Positions 63,546 to 64,000 of a stretch of DNA of 64,000 nt are shown in pieces (position 1 is the first letter of the stretch; each line of letters begins with the position of its first letter). Where the stretch lies: assembly GCF_010093535.1 (NCBI RefSeq), contig NW_022985226.1, positions 232,429-296,428 of the forward strand. Direction: 5' to 3'. Position numbers and translations under genes: made by a program. The stretch comes from Lindgomyces ingoldianus (taxonomy: Eukaryota > Ascomycota > Dothideomycetes > Pleosporales > Lindgomycetaceae). A model generated the notes under the pieces. It saw only the letters and a program-made list of their open reading frames with translations. It was not told where the DNA came from and did not search any database.

Positions 63546-64000
63546 CGCGGTAGGGCACTATGTGGTGACGTACTCCTCGCAGTAGAGAGGTCGTGAGATT
63601 TGAGTGCATCGGAAGATTTCAGGAAAGCCTTGGCGTTCATTCCGGGAAGGGATTAGCGCTTCGCGAAGGCACGTGCTCATCTCGCTACATCCTCGAGCGG
63701 TGTCAAGTAAGCCTCTGCCTTTATGAAGTGTTGAGATGTCCGTGCTAAAGGGCATGGCAGATGGATTAAAGAAGACGATTCCAGTATCCACAAATTTCGG
63801 TGCCGAGATTACCTAGACTCGCTTTAGAAGACGCATGTTCGATATATGTATGTACAAATAAGACGGTGCTCGACCTCACTCAAAATTCTCTCATCCTGAC
63901 TCCACTCTAATTTTGTTTCATGTTATGTAACAACTGCAGCAACATCTGAGATAAAGAAACTAAATCCTATTGCTATAATGTGCAGGCAAATTAAATTTTT
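63546..64000. other. Upstream region of Pop1, end of window
   Basis: 455 bases; includes the Pop1 promoter and a GCACGTG motif near 63669. No coding signal in the visible part. Confidence 0.5.

Overview
This is nuclear DNA from a filamentous ascomycete (Pezizomycotina). The genes are intron-poor, with introns mostly of 44-130 bases that carry CTAAC/CTGAC-type branch points. The gene content is typical of that group: a Dbf2/Sid2 kinase, a cry-DASH photolyase, GH51 and GH76 enzymes, a GMC oxidoreductase, FAS1, an Hsp9/12 protein, Sgf11 and Pop1. The secreted carbohydrate-active enzymes, redox enzymes and small cysteine-rich proteins suggest a plant- or litter-associated lifestyle. That is an inference; I could not place the genus.

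Layout. 0-6 kb is a decayed zone: a prolyl-tRNA synthetase pseudogene, an intact methyltransferase, and a broken minus-strand coiled-coil gene. 6.3-8.6 kb holds an intact three-exon coiled-coil/polyglutamine gene that I do not recognise. 10.7-22.5 kb is a housekeeping block: Dbf2-type kinase, RING protein, fumarase and Smc5. 23.4-40.4 kb is rich in secreted or membrane proteins. It holds an 8-cysteine secreted protein, a polyglycine type I membrane protein, a GMC oxidoreductase, a damaged small membrane-protein gene, a 72-residue cysteine-rich secreted protein, an MDR reductase, a GH51 enzyme with a CBM1, a decayed MFS transporter and a GH76 enzyme. 42.3-64 kb returns to mostly housekeeping or conserved genes: Hsp9/12 protein, WBP11-like splicing factor, a conserved unknown, a peroxisomal-type acyl-CoA ligase, a two-FAS1 protein, glutamate decarboxylase, cry-DASH, a J-like protein, a trypsin-like protease, Sgf11 and Pop1.

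How they fit together. The genes do not form an obvious single pathway or biosynthetic cluster. Several play known separate roles: the TCA cycle (fumarase), genome maintenance (Smc5, cry-DASH), mitotic exit/septation (Dbf2), the SAGA deubiquitinase module (Sgf11), RNase P/MRP (Pop1) and GABA synthesis (GAD). GH51, GH76, the GMC enzyme and the small secreted proteins plausibly serve extracellular nutrition or host interaction.

Splice models were built by hand from GT-AG sites, reading-frame continuity and family conservation. Every multi-exon model given as intact sums to a whole number of codons. No mobile element, CRISPR array, rRNA or tRNA gene could be supported. The most noteworthy items are the short spliced cysteine-rich secreted gene at 31.5 kb, the GC-AG intron and stop-separated CBM1 of the GH51 gene, the lineage-specific coiled-coil gene next to a decayed coiled-coil gene, and the J-like protein that lacks HPD.
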